A DNA stretch of 64,000 bases, taken from NCBI RefSeq assembly GCF_000808575.1, contig NZ_JWLW01000067.1, positions 124,001-188,000 of the forward strand, read 5' to 3'. A program made the position numbers and the translations under genes. The notes under the pieces are model-generated. The model did not search any database, had not been told where the DNA came from, and saw only the letters and a list, made by a program, of their open reading frames with translations. Source of the DNA: Alteromonas marina. GTDB lineage: Bacteria > Pseudomonadota > Gammaproteobacteria > Enterobacterales > Alteromonadaceae. Positions 35,525-44,267 of this stretch are shown here, piece by piece; the stretch's first letter is position 1, and every line of letters starts with the position of its first letter.

Positions 35525-38479
35525 TTATTTCACCACGGCGTTTCGGCCTGACTCTTTACCCATATACAGCTTTTTATCAACAGCGTGAATACAGGCATCT
35601 ACGCTATCATAATCTTTAATGTCAGCAACGCCGCACGTTATGGTTACCTTAATTGAGTGGGGATGGCTTTCAATAGTTTGTTCCGAAACACACTTTCGTA
35701 ACTTTTCTGCTACCCAATAAGCTTCTTGTATATTGAGAGAGGGTAACAATATCAAAAATTCTTCTCCGCCCCAACGTGCAATGACATCGCTTTCTCGAAG
35801 GTTTTTCTCCAAGGTTTTGGCTATTTTTACCAAAACCTCATCGCCTACATGATGGCCGTATTCATCGTTTATATTCTTGAAAAAGTCTATATCCACAATA
35901 AGCAAGGAAAAGGTACGACCATGCCGTTTAAATTCTTGCCACTCTGCGTTGGCTCTCTGTGTGAAATAACGCCTATTTTTAAGCCCAGTTAACGAGTCTT
36001 GCGTCGATAAATGCGTAAGTTTTTCTATCATTGCTTCAAGATCTCGTGTTTTTTCCTCTACTTTAAGGGCCAGTTCTGCAGAGCGTTTTTTCAGCGCCGA
36101 AATTCGTAGCCAGATTACTGAAGAGATGATGAAGAGAATACTTAAAACTAATGCGCCACGCCATATAGGCTCGTCCCACCAAGGCGGAATCACTATAACT
36201 TCGAGTTGAGCTTCGTCGCTACTCCATACATTCTCCTGATTTATCGCTTTTACCGTAAAACGGTATCGCCCAGGCTCTAGGTTTGTATAGGTTGCCACTC
36301 GCGTTTTAAAATCAGTAAATCGCCAGCTATTTTCGAAATCAACGAGCTTGTATGCATAGCGCAGTTCATTAGCATTCATAAAGTCTGTGGCTGCGAACTT
36401 AATGGAAAGGGCAATGTTATTATGAGTGAGTTCTATCTTTTCGCCTAAGTTAAGACGTTGTTGCACGCTAGTACCATTTTGTTCATCTCGACTTACTGTC
36501 TCTACCTTTGTCAGGTGAACAGCAGGCGACCATTTCACGTTTGCGACTTCTGACGGAACAAACTGCGTGAGCCCCTCTGCACCGCCAAAAAGAATAGTGT
36601 TATTTTGGGTTGTGGCAACAGAGCCGATATAGTAACCCTTGGAAAGGGCGCCATTTTCTGCGCCATAGTGATAAAGTGTGGAAAGATCAGGCGCTAGATA
36701 AGTTATTCCCTCTATAGTAGAAATCCACAACCCGTACTCATCATCTTCAACAATTGCCCCAATTGATACTTTGCTCAATCTACTCTCTGGCGTAATTTGC
36801 GTCACTGTTATGGTTGATAAGTCATCGTTATTTTTGGTGACAAAATACAAGCCATCAGCTTGAGTCCCTACCCAATAGCCACCACGCTCAGAGCGTGAAA
36901 CCCAGGTTACAACCGTACTGTCTGTAATTTTGTCGGTATAATCACTAATACTTGTTAATTCACCTGTGAGCTTGTTGGCCAAATGCAGCCCCGTTACAGT
37001 ACTTAGCCATGCACTTTCGTCATTCTCGAAAAGAATACGAGTAGTAAGGGAAAGCGGCCACTGTTGTATTACCCGCCGCTCAGAAGGCCGATACACAAAA
37101 ACACCATCGCTATATCCGCCGAACCAAATATCGCCTTGGGTGTCAATGTTAATGCTGTATCCAGACTTGCCTTGTAACCCCTCAATTTCGAGGCGGCTTG
37201 TTTCCCTGTTTAACTTTGCTAGTCCGCTGCGAGTCGTTACCCAAAGCGTATCGTTATTTGAATCATAGAAAGTGCTGGTGATTTTATCACTTGCTTTGTT
37301 GTCGGATTTCTGTGCGTTATTGGAGGTAAATGGCCCTTCATACGTCTTGTTAACCGTATCGTAAATCCACAACCCTTTTTCATTCGCCACCCATACTTTA
37401 TTCTCTTTAAACGAGGCCATAGAGCCAATTATCCGACCGCCACCGACTTCAGTCGTATAAAAGTTGCTTAGTTCTGGGTTACTTATGGCAAAGCCGTCGT
37501 CTTTCGTACCCACTACGACAAGGCCGGATTTTGTTTGATAAAGGCTTGAGACGCGCTCGTCTCCTGAGTCTTTATCACTTATTGGGAAGTGTAATACTGT
37601 ATAAGGGCTGTGGGCTTTTAAAAGGTTTAAACCTCGTTCGGTCGCAACCCATAAATCGCCATTTCGCTGTAGTAAAATATCCGTTACCGAATTGTCTGAC
37701 AATCCTTGTATTTCACTCGTACATTGTTTAGTTATTGGCTCGGGCTCAACATTGGGGTTAAACAGGCAGATACCATGAGTAGAAGTGCCTAACCAGAACC
37801 GTGAACGCTCTGCAGAGACAAGTCTGGTGAAGTTAACACCTTCATACGCAACAAGTACTAATGAATTTTTAATAGCATCGAGCTTATAAAGGCCAGAAGT
37901 GGAGGTTACGTAAAGAGTATTGCCGATTAACTCTATATCAGTGAGTGTACTCGTTGTATCGGGAAGGTAACTGACGAGTTCGATACTGTCATTTTTTTCA
38001 TAGTAGCGATATACATTTCGCTCAGATACTATCCACAAGGTGCCATCGGATGTCGTTTTTATTCTATTAATGACTTGCTTGCTTGAGGGGGACGATACCG
38101 GAAGTGAGTAATGTTTAAATTTTTCTGTGTCTACATTTAAGCGACTTAGTCCGCTAAACGTGCCCACCCAAATATAATCACCGTCCGGGCTTGCTTCTAA
38201 TTGAAGCACACTTAAAGTTTGAAGGCCTGTAGATTTATCATCTCCCCACATTCCAAAATTTCTGAAGGTATAACCGTCAAATTTATCTATACCTGATTGA
38301 GAGGCTAGCCACAAAAAACCATATTTATCTTCAGCAATGTCAGAAACGGTAACGTGTGTGATACCACTTTCCATATCAAAGGTATGAAAGGCTGGGGCTC
38401 CTATTTCAGCTCGAGCGATAAAGTTAAAGCTCACCAATAAAGCAAAGATAGAGAATAAGTACGCTGAGGGAAGGCGCAT
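35525..38479 (-). CDS. Two-component-propeller sensor diguanylate cyclase
   Basis: A 984-aa membrane protein. A signal peptide (MRLPSAYLFSIFALLVSFNF) precedes about 700 residues of beta-propeller repeats of the Reg_prop type (for example YGFLWLASQSGIDKFDGYTF, WIVSERNVYRY, WVATERGLNLL), then a Y_Y_Y domain (LEPGRYRFTVKAIN) and one membrane helix (GALVLSILFIISSVIWL). The cytoplasmic end is a GGDEF domain with an intact active site ARWGGEEFLILLP. An RESD inhibitory site sits five residues before it, so it should make cyclic di-GMP and be product-inhibited. The periplasmic ligand is unknown; such propellers often sense polysaccharide fragments. Confidence 0.92.
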   Translation of the reverse strand: MRLPSAYLFSIFALLVSFNFIARAEIGAPAFHTFDMESGITHVTVSDIAEDKYGFLWLASQSGIDKFDGYTFRNFGMWGDDKSTGLQTLSVLQLEASPDGDYIWVGTFSGLSRLNVDTEKFKHYSLPVSSPSSKQVINRIKTTSDGTLWIVSERNVYRYYEKNDSIELVSYLPDTTSTLTDIELIGNTLYVTSTSGLYKLDAIKNSLVLVAYEGVNFTRLVSAERSRFWLGTSTHGICLFNPNVEPEPITKQCTSEIQGLSDNSVTDILLQRNGDLWVATERGLNLLKAHSPYTVLHFPISDKDSGDERVSSLYQTKSGLVVVGTKDDGFAISNPELSNFYTTEVGGGRIIGSMASFKENKVWVANEKGLWIYDTVNKTYEGPFTSNNAQKSDNKASDKITSTFYDSNNDTLWVTTRSGLAKLNRETSRLEIEGLQGKSGYSINIDTQGDIWFGGYSDGVFVYRPSERRVIQQWPLSLTTRILFENDESAWLSTVTGLHLANKLTGELTSISDYTDKITDSTVVTWVSRSERGGYWVGTQADGLYFVTKNNDDLSTITVTQITPESRLSKVSIGAIVEDDEYGLWISTIEGITYLAPDLSTLYHYGAENGALSKGYYIGSVATTQNNTILFGGAEGLTQFVPSEVANVKWSPAVHLTKVETVSRDEQNGTSVQQRLNLGEKIELTHNNIALSIKFAATDFMNANELRYAYKLVDFENSWRFTDFKTRVATYTNLEPGRYRFTVKAINQENVWSSDEAQLEVIVIPPWWDEPIWRGALVLSILFIISSVIWLRISALKKRSAELALKVEEKTRDLEAMIEKLTHLSTQDSLTGLKNRRYFTQRANAEWQEFKRHGRTFSLLIVDIDFFKNINDEYGHHVGDEVLVKIAKTLEKNLRESDVIARWGGEEFLILLPSLNIQEAYWVAEKLRKCVSEQTIESHPHSIKVTITCGVADIKDYDSVDACIHAVDKKLYMGKESGRNAVVK

Positions 38480-38566
38480 AGTGCTGCAACGTTAAAAATA
38501 ATTCATGTATAAAAACTACGTTAATTCAGAGGACTTTCAATAGAACAATAGTTTAATTTGTTTAAA

Positions 38567-38589
38567 AAAGCCCCGTGGTAAGGGGCTTT
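38567..38589 (-). terminator. Terminator of the M2 peptidase gene
   Basis: AAAGCCCC / GGGGCTTT stem with a 7-base loop; on the minus strand it is followed by TTTTTTAAA. It separates the peptidase gene from the downstream cyclase gene. Confidence 0.82.
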
Positions 38590-38639
38590 GTCTATTAAAA
38601 ATGTTCACAACTGTGTTGTGATTTAAGTAACAGAGCGAG

Positions 38640-40460
38640 CTACCAGCCACACTGGCGTGTAGCATTTTGCTCATCTAACCACGTTTTTAGTGGCGCAAAG
38701 TAGTCAGCGATAGTACTGGCATCCATTTGCGGTGAGCCTGTCAGTGTTTCTAACGCATTTTGCCAAGGTTGGCTCATACCCATCTCTAGCATTTCGTTAA
38801 GTGCTTTACCTGCTTCTTCACTGCCGTAGATAGAACAACGGTTAAGCGGGCCCTCATCACCTGCAATGTCACACAGTGCTTTATGGAATTGGAATTGAAG
38901 GATATGCGCTAGGAAATAGCGTGTATAAGGTACGTTAGCAGGCACGTGATACTTTGCACCCGGATCAAATGCGTCGGCGCTGCGCTCAACAGGCGCCATC
39001 ACACCCTGATACTTTTCTCTCAATTCCCACCATAGTTGATTGTATTGTTCAGGTGTTACTTCACCTGACATCACTTTCCAGCGCCATTGGTCAACCATCA
39101 GACCAAAGGGAATGAAGGCAATCTTGTCTAACGCGACTTGCATTAACATTCCGATATCGTTTGATGCGTCTGGGATCTCATCAATTAATTCGATTTGCTT
39201 AAGGTACTTAGGTGTTATTGATAAAGCGATGGTGTCGCCAATAGCCTCGTGGAAGCCGTCGTTTGCCGAACCACGGTAAAGAAGTGGTTGGTCTTTATAA
39301 GCGCGTTGGTAGTAATTGTGACCCAATTCGTGGTGAATAACGTTAAACTCTTCCCCTGTTTTCTGGATACACATCTTAATACGAAGGTCGTCTTTGTCGT
39401 CTAAATCCCATGCAGAAGCATGACACTGTACGTCACGGCCTTCAGGCTTTTGAAACATAGAGCGTTCCCAAAAGGTATCTGGAAGTTTTTCAAAGCCAAG
39501 CGATGAGAAAAATGACTCTGCTTGTTTAACCATGGCGATTTCGTCATACCCTTGTTCAGCTAGTGCGCCTGTAACATCAGGCACTTTCATTTCTTGCTGA
39601 GGTTTAACGATATCGTAAATATTCCCCCACGACTGCGCCCACATGTTACCTAATAAATGCGCAGGAATTGGCTTGTCTTGTGGTACAACATCTTCGCCGT
39701 AATGTTCACCAAGCTTTGCTCGAACATGACAATGAAGTGACTCGTAGAAAGGTTCGACTTGTGTCCATAGACGATCTAGCTCTTTCGGAAATTCGTCAGC
39801 TGGCATGTCATATTTGCCTCGCCACAAAGCGCTGACGTTTTCGAAGCCAAGTTCTGCAGCACCTTCATTGGCAAGTGACACTTGTTCGGCGTAAAGTGGT
39901 GCCATAGGTTTAGATACTTCACGCCAGCCTGTCCAATACTCTAACAATTTATCGGCATCGCGTAGGGTAGCCATTTCTGCGCTCATTTCGACCAGGCTTT
40001 TGCACGTTCCATCTTCGCCGCAATACTCACCTGAACCGTACATAGCGCTCAAGTCTGAGCCAATTTTTGCTAAGCGTTCTGCTTTGGCAGCATCTGCCGG
40101 CGGCGGCATTGTTAAACTGTTTTTAAGTAGATCAAGCTGTCTGCGGGTGTCGGTATCTACATCTACATCGTTAAACTTCGCTGCTTCTTTCGCTAGTTTG
40201 GCTACTTTCGTTGAAAGTACTTCGTTAAAGTAGGCACTAACTGCAGCTGTATCGAAATTGATATTGGTGGCGTAGCTCCACTCGGCGTGCGCGGCAGGAA
40301 CTTGCATTTTTGCAATATCATTTTGCGCCTGTGTTAAAAACTGCTTGGCGTCTTGTGCAGTGAGTTGTGGTTTAGTTTCTGTCTGTGTTGTACTTTCGCC
40401 ACATCCCATAAGCGAAACGCTTACCAATGCTGCTATCAGAGTACGTTTTTGATTGAGCAT
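38640..40460 (-). CDS. M2-family peptidyl-dipeptidase (ACE-like) lipoprotein
   Basis: A 606-aa zinc dipeptidyl carboxypeptidase related to angiotensin-converting enzyme. A lipoprotein signal is visible (LVSVSLMGCGES, lipobox LMGC near residue 20), so it is probably anchored in an envelope membrane. The zinc site is VIHHELGHNYYQ (HExxH), and the third ligand glutamate lies 24 residues on in FHEAIGDTIALS. Other ACE-like signatures are VPANVPYTRYFLAHILQFQF and CDIAGDEGPL. Full length for the family. Likely role: removing dipeptides from imported or extracellular peptides. Confidence 0.93.
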   Translation of the reverse strand: MLNQKRTLIAALVSVSLMGCGESTTQTETKPQLTAQDAKQFLTQAQNDIAKMQVPAAHAEWSYATNINFDTAAVSAYFNEVLSTKVAKLAKEAAKFNDVDVDTDTRRQLDLLKNSLTMPPPADAAKAERLAKIGSDLSAMYGSGEYCGEDGTCKSLVEMSAEMATLRDADKLLEYWTGWREVSKPMAPLYAEQVSLANEGAAELGFENVSALWRGKYDMPADEFPKELDRLWTQVEPFYESLHCHVRAKLGEHYGEDVVPQDKPIPAHLLGNMWAQSWGNIYDIVKPQQEMKVPDVTGALAEQGYDEIAMVKQAESFFSSLGFEKLPDTFWERSMFQKPEGRDVQCHASAWDLDDKDDLRIKMCIQKTGEEFNVIHHELGHNYYQRAYKDQPLLYRGSANDGFHEAIGDTIALSITPKYLKQIELIDEIPDASNDIGMLMQVALDKIAFIPFGLMVDQWRWKVMSGEVTPEQYNQLWWELREKYQGVMAPVERSADAFDPGAKYHVPANVPYTRYFLAHILQFQFHKALCDIAGDEGPLNRCSIYGSEEAGKALNEMLEMGMSQPWQNALETLTGSPQMDASTIADYFAPLKTWLDEQNATRQCGW

Positions 40461-40685
40461 ACTTTGTCCTTTAATTATTGTGTTTTTTTAAGTGAATCGA
40501 CGTTCACATAGACATACTCTTGCATTGTGTAACGCTGTGTTGCTTTTGTAAAACAAATTCGATATTACTCTCACAAAGGCACTGGCTTTTTTAGGCAATT
40601 TATAACTAGTAATGCGAACGGTTGGGCCTGTTTTTAAATTTGCCTCAACACCTGACGAAAAGTTTTTTAATAATGGGTCAAAGTA

Positions 40686-41066
40686 ATGCAAAACAATGAC
40701 AATGTAACGTCTGCTACACCTGATTTAGAAAGGTTGTTTATCTACGGAAGCCTTGCTCCTAATTGCCCAAATCACCATATCGTCGCGCATATTGATGGCC
40801 AGTGGCAGTCTGGTACGGTAGAAGGGCACTTAGTTCAACAAGGGTGGGGAGCAACTATGGGGTTTCCGGGAATTGTTATTTCTGATCTAACTGAAGCAAA
40901 AGAAGAGGTGAAGGGCATGATGCTAACGTCTACTCAACTTGCCGAAAACTGGGCCATGCTGGATGAGTTTGAAGGTGATCAATATGAACGGGTCATTGTT
41001 CCTGTTAAGCTTGATGCCGGTCACACTGAAAACGCCTATATTTATCAAATCAAACCAACACAATAA
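40686..41066 (+). CDS. Gamma-glutamylcyclotransferase-like (AIG2) protein
   Basis: A 126-aa protein with the GGCT-like fold. The substrate loop is LFIYGSLAPNCPNHHIV near residue 17, and the catalytic-type acidic residue is in WAMLDEFEGDQYERVIV near residue 94. The end YIYQIKPTQ is typical. Small homologues often act in glutathione or gamma-glutamyl amine turnover. Followed after 11 bp by a small membrane protein gene. Confidence 0.85.
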   Translation: MQNNDNVTSATPDLERLFIYGSLAPNCPNHHIVAHIDGQWQSGTVEGHLVQQGWGATMGFPGIVISDLTEAKEEVKGMMLTSTQLAENWAMLDEFEGDQYERVIVPVKLDAGHTENAYIYQIKPTQ

Positions 41067-41077
41067 AAAGGACTATT

Positions 41078-41443
41078 ATGTCAACGGAAGAACCACTCTA
41101 CTGGGGCTTGAACGCTCGAAGCTACTGTACACTCATTCATGTTTCTCAGTTATCCAGTTTCATTATACCTGGCTTAGGTATCATATTGCCTATCGTGCTA
41201 TGGATTGCTCACAAAGATCAAAACGAAGACATCAATCAGCACGGCAGGGTGACAGCGAATTGGTTAATAAGCTTGCTCATATACTCTGTTATTTGTTTTG
41301 TCTTGACGCTGATTATCATAGGAGCCCTAGGCTTCATCGTTCTTGGATTAATGAACATCGCCTTTGCTATCGTGGCAGCAGTCAAAGCGAACAAAGGGGA
41401 GTTGTGGGTGTATCCGCTAAGCTTTGAGTTTTTTAAACGTTAA
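41078..41443 (+). CDS. DUF4870 small membrane protein
   Basis: A 121-aa inner-membrane protein with three predicted helices: SSFIIPGLGIILPIVLWIA, WLISLLIYSVICFVLTLIII, and GFIVLGLMNIAFAIVAAVKA. The loop HKDQNEDINQHGRVTANW between helices one and two is the DUF4870 signature. Function unknown. AAAAAGGAC precedes the ATG, and it is probably cotranscribed with the preceding gene. Confidence 0.85.
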   Translation: MSTEEPLYWGLNARSYCTLIHVSQLSSFIIPGLGIILPIVLWIAHKDQNEDINQHGRVTANWLISLLIYSVICFVLTLIIIGALGFIVLGLMNIAFAIVAAVKANKGELWVYPLSFEFFKR

Positions 41444-41499
41444 CCTAAAGAACCCTACGTCACGTCTAGCAAGAAAAACTGAGACTTAAGCTCGCTTTC

Positions 41500-41529
41500 G
41501 AAGGACGTTTCTATGTTGAAACGTCTTCG
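41500..41529. terminator. Large hairpin downstream of the DUF4870 gene
   Basis: GACGTTTC / GAAACGTC (6-base loop), extended by CGAA/TTCG with one bulge, 57 bases after the stop codon. No T-tract follows, so it may stabilise the transcript end rather than terminate. An open frame at 41513-41719 starts inside it and is not supported. Confidence 0.4.
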
Positions 41530-41810
41530 TACCTATCCCATAGCAGACACTGCAATTGCCAGCGTAAACAATAACGCGATATGTTTTGGTTTTAATAACA
41601 TGCTCACCTATTTTCTTATGACTTTTTCTACCGGTGTTAACCTTAAAGATAGTTTTCACAATGGTGTCGCGCTATACGTAATTAGTGTAATAGAGTTAAA
41701 TGTCGTAGGTGTCATTTGATTGGCATTATTATGAATGCGCTAAGATGAAGGTATTAGTGTGGAGCGATTTTGTTGGAAGGCAAGCTGAGTGTCGAGTTCT
41801 AGACTAGGAA
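41530..41810. other. Intergenic region with no recognised gene
   Basis: About 280 bp between convergent genes. AT-rich; no domain, repeat or RNA was recognised. Confidence 0.3.
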
Positions 41811-42086
41811 TTACTTCGCACTAAAGCGAGCATTCGGCAGTACGCTGTGAATAAGGTACTGGCCTTTCGATTGTTTGGTACTTTGAAGCGAGGCATTGGT
41901 ACCGCGCTTCACTGTGCTTAGTGCTAGCGGTTTATTCTGACGTTGCTTCTTGAGTAATTGGGATGAAGGCACTTCCTTCATATTTACAAGCGTAGGTCGG
42001 GCTTCTTGCGCGAAACTAGAATTCATCAGCGAAGGTGCTAGAAAAAGTGCGATAGCTAAAAAACTGTTTTTATTTGGCTTGTTCAT
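41811..42086 (-). CDS. Small secreted protein of unknown function
   Basis: A 91-aa protein with a signal peptide (MNKPNKNSFLAIALFLAPSL..., cleavage near SSFAQ). The mature part is short, basic and Gln/Ser/Lys-rich, with no cysteines and no domain I recognise. The start at 42086 is an ATG following AGAGAAAAAA; a GTG one codon earlier is possible. Upstream lies GTTCA ACG TGAAC, a small palindrome at 42107-42119. It could be a real periplasmic protein or the remnant of a longer one. Confidence 0.55.
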   Translation of the reverse strand: MNKPNKNSFLAIALFLAPSLMNSSFAQEARPTLVNMKEVPSSQLLKKQRQNKPLALSTVKRGTNASLQSTKQSKGQYLIHSVLPNARFSAK

Positions 42087-42249
42087 CACATTTTTTCTCT
42101 TTTTTGTTCAACGTGAACGCTAGACAAACTGATTAAACACTATTCGATGTCGATGGCTGAGGTGGTTGCACCCACCTCATTCATCGGCTTTGTTTGTTCT
42201 CCTTCATTACACCGAATGTAGGATGGAATCGAAACATTAGGTGTTATAC

Positions 42250-42276
42250 AAGGGTATTTTTTTATATACCCTTGTG
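42250..42276 (-). terminator. Hairpin downstream of the SDR gene
   Basis: CAAGGGTAT / ATACCCTTG with an 8-base loop, 20-50 bases after the SDR stop. The loop and flanks are AT-rich but there is no classic T-run, so this is a moderate terminator at best. Confidence 0.5.
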
Positions 42277-42296
42277 CCTGATACTCAAGCAGTACA

Positions 42297-43061
42297 TCAC
42301 CATGCGGTTACGCCTCCGTCTACTGCTATGGTTTGTCCGTTCATGTAAGAGTTGCCAGGGGAAAGCATTAGCATCATGGTGTTAACGATTTCCTGTGGTT
42401 CGCCTAGTCGCTTCATTGGGCTGCCAAGGCCTAATTGCTCTCGCGCTTCAGGGGTGTTGTACCCATCTACGTTCAATATGTTGGTTGGACTATAGAATGG
42501 GCAGATTGCATTCACGCGAACATTTTTTCGACCATATTCAACCGCGGCAGTGCGGGTTATCCCTGACACGGCATGTTTTGCTGCAGCATACGCACCGCCC
42601 TTTGGCGCTCCGCCCAAGCCCGCGAGTGAGCTAACATTTAAAACGTGACCTTGCTTTTGTGCCAGCATAACGGGTATCTGGTACTTCATTCCAAACATAA
42701 CGCCTTTAACATTCACAGCAAACTGCGAATCCATGATTTCCTCTGTCATTTGATGAATTGGCGCTGGGTTATGCGCTATACCCGCATTATTTACGGCAAT
42801 GTCTAGTTTGCCAAAGGTTTCCATGGCTTTTTCAACAAGCGCCTTATTTAGTGACTCGCTGGCTATATTACCGGCTAGTACCACGACATCGGTGAGTGCT
42901 TTTACATCTTTTTTCGTTTCCTCAAGTGCGGTTTCGTTAATGTCTGAAAGAACGAGTTTCGCTCCTCGGTTGGCAAGACCTAGCGATAACAGGCGGCCAA
43001 AACCACTGCCTGCGCCGGTAATTAATACAACTTGTCCAGAAAAGTCGAGTAGAGCGTCCAT
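42297..43061 (-). CDS. Short-chain dehydrogenase/reductase
   Basis: A 254-aa classical SDR. The cofactor motif is LITGAGSGFGRLLSLGL near residue 12; LVLSDINE after strand two suggests NAD(H) preference. NNAGIAH is near residue 90, and the catalytic residues are in NVSSLAGLGGAPKGGAYAAAKH (Ser, Tyr, Lys). It ends MNGQTIAVDGGVTAW. It follows the haloalkane dehalogenase gene by about 46 bp on the same strand, so it could oxidise the alcohol that enzyme releases; this is inference from position only. Confidence 0.9.
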   Translation of the reverse strand: MDALLDFSGQVVLITGAGSGFGRLLSLGLANRGAKLVLSDINETALEETKKDVKALTDVVVLAGNIASESLNKALVEKAMETFGKLDIAVNNAGIAHNPAPIHQMTEEIMDSQFAVNVKGVMFGMKYQIPVMLAQKQGHVLNVSSLAGLGGAPKGGAYAAAKHAVSGITRTAAVEYGRKNVRVNAICPFYSPTNILNVDGYNTPEAREQLGLGSPMKRLGEPQEIVNTMMLMLSPGNSYMNGQTIAVDGGVTAW

Positions 43062-43107
43062 GGTTATCTCCTAATAGTTAATAGTTTCATGTCGGTTGAA
43101 AGTCTTG

Positions 43108-44022
43108 TTACTTAAGCTGCGTATTCTGGATAAACTGAACAAGCAGATTGGCCAGCCGTTCCCCTTGGTCTTCCTGAATAAAGTGACCACCGTTTTCTAT
43201 CTGTGTATGGGCCATGCCATTACAGCCGGGAACGAGCTTTTGAAATACTTTTTCTCCACCTTTGGTGACAGGGTCGCTATCACCGAAAGCTGTAACAAAA
43301 GGTTTGTTATATTGCTTTAGCTTTTCCCATGCCTGTCTATTCGCCTGTGCCTCAGCATTGTCTGGGCTTGTAGGAACTAGAAGAGGAAACATGCGGGCTC
43401 CCGCTTTGAAGCTTTCGTCAGGGAAGGGGGCGTCGTAGGCATCCAACGTTGCTTCGTCTAATTCTGTGGTTGTTGCATTTTGAATAATGGTCGAAGTGGG
43501 GAATTCGGGCACGTCCTGAGAGAAACGACGCCATTTGATGAAAGCATCACTAGGCGCATGGTCGCCGGTGGGCAGCCCAGTATTAGATACCATGACACCC
43601 GAAAAACGCTCAGGCATATCGGCAACAAGCCGCAAGCCTAGTAAACCTCCCCAGTCTTGACAAAATAGGGTAACAGGGCCTTTAGTAGCCTGTGAAAACC
43701 AGTCTTTTAGCCATATCACGTGACGAGCGTAGGAGTAATCCTCCTTTCTTTCTGGTTTATCTGAGCGCCCAAAACCAATGAGATCCGGCGCGATGACATT
43801 GAATCCCGCATCAGCCAATATAGGCATCATCTTGCGGTACAAATAAGCCCACGTCGGTTCGCCGTGTATTAATAGCACGGTATGTCCATCTTTCGGTCCA
43901 CATTGATAATGGGCCATTCTTATCTCACCGCTTACTGTGTCAGTTATTTCAGTGAAGCGGGGTGGGTAAGGAAAGTCAGTTATTTTTCTAAAGGCGCTTT
44001 CCGGTGTTTTAAGCACTTGCAT
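43108..44022 (-). CDS. Haloalkane dehalogenase (HLD-I type)
   Basis: A 304-aa alpha/beta hydrolase that matches haloalkane dehalogenases, which hydrolyse C-halogen bonds to an alcohol. The oxyanion motif is LLIHGEPTWAYLYRKM near residue 50. The nucleophile is an aspartate in LFCQDWGGLLGLRL near residue 122, with the adjacent tryptophan as a halide ligand. TAFGDSDPVTKGG and the histidine in IENGGHFIQEDQGE near residue 280 complete the triad. The ATG at 44022 is preceded by AAAGGAT; a TTG two codons earlier is open. It leads a two-gene unit with the SDR and diverges from the beta-oxidation operon. Confidence 0.88.
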   Translation of the reverse strand: MQVLKTPESAFRKITDFPYPPRFTEITDTVSGEIRMAHYQCGPKDGHTVLLIHGEPTWAYLYRKMMPILADAGFNVIAPDLIGFGRSDKPERKEDYSYARHVIWLKDWFSQATKGPVTLFCQDWGGLLGLRLVADMPERFSGVMVSNTGLPTGDHAPSDAFIKWRRFSQDVPEFPTSTIIQNATTTELDEATLDAYDAPFPDESFKAGARMFPLLVPTSPDNAEAQANRQAWEKLKQYNKPFVTAFGDSDPVTKGGEKVFQKLVPGCNGMAHTQIENGGHFIQEDQGERLANLLVQFIQNTQLK

Positions 44023-44267
44023 AGCCAATCATCCTTTTGTAAATAAAATGTAATTACAAGTGTTGCCCGATTAACAAAAACACCGGTTTTATTTTCTGTC
44101 AAATAAACCTTAGGCAAGGTAGAACAAGCTCTGCGCAGAGAAATGAATTCACAAAGGGGCTGGCGGTCATTATTAAATATTATGATAAATGTCTATAACA
44201 CCAATAAACTTGGATGATTGACAACACTGCAATAACATCCAGTTAACGTGATAAACAGGACATGGTT

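Noticed and set aside
41513..41719. 68-codon frame after the DUF4870 gene
   Set aside because: Starts within a strong hairpin, no recognisable domain, no ribosome site.
44049..44058. TGTAATTACA palindrome between the haloalkane dehalogenase and beta-oxidation genes
   Set aside because: Too short and AT-rich to separate from chance; no second copy found nearby.
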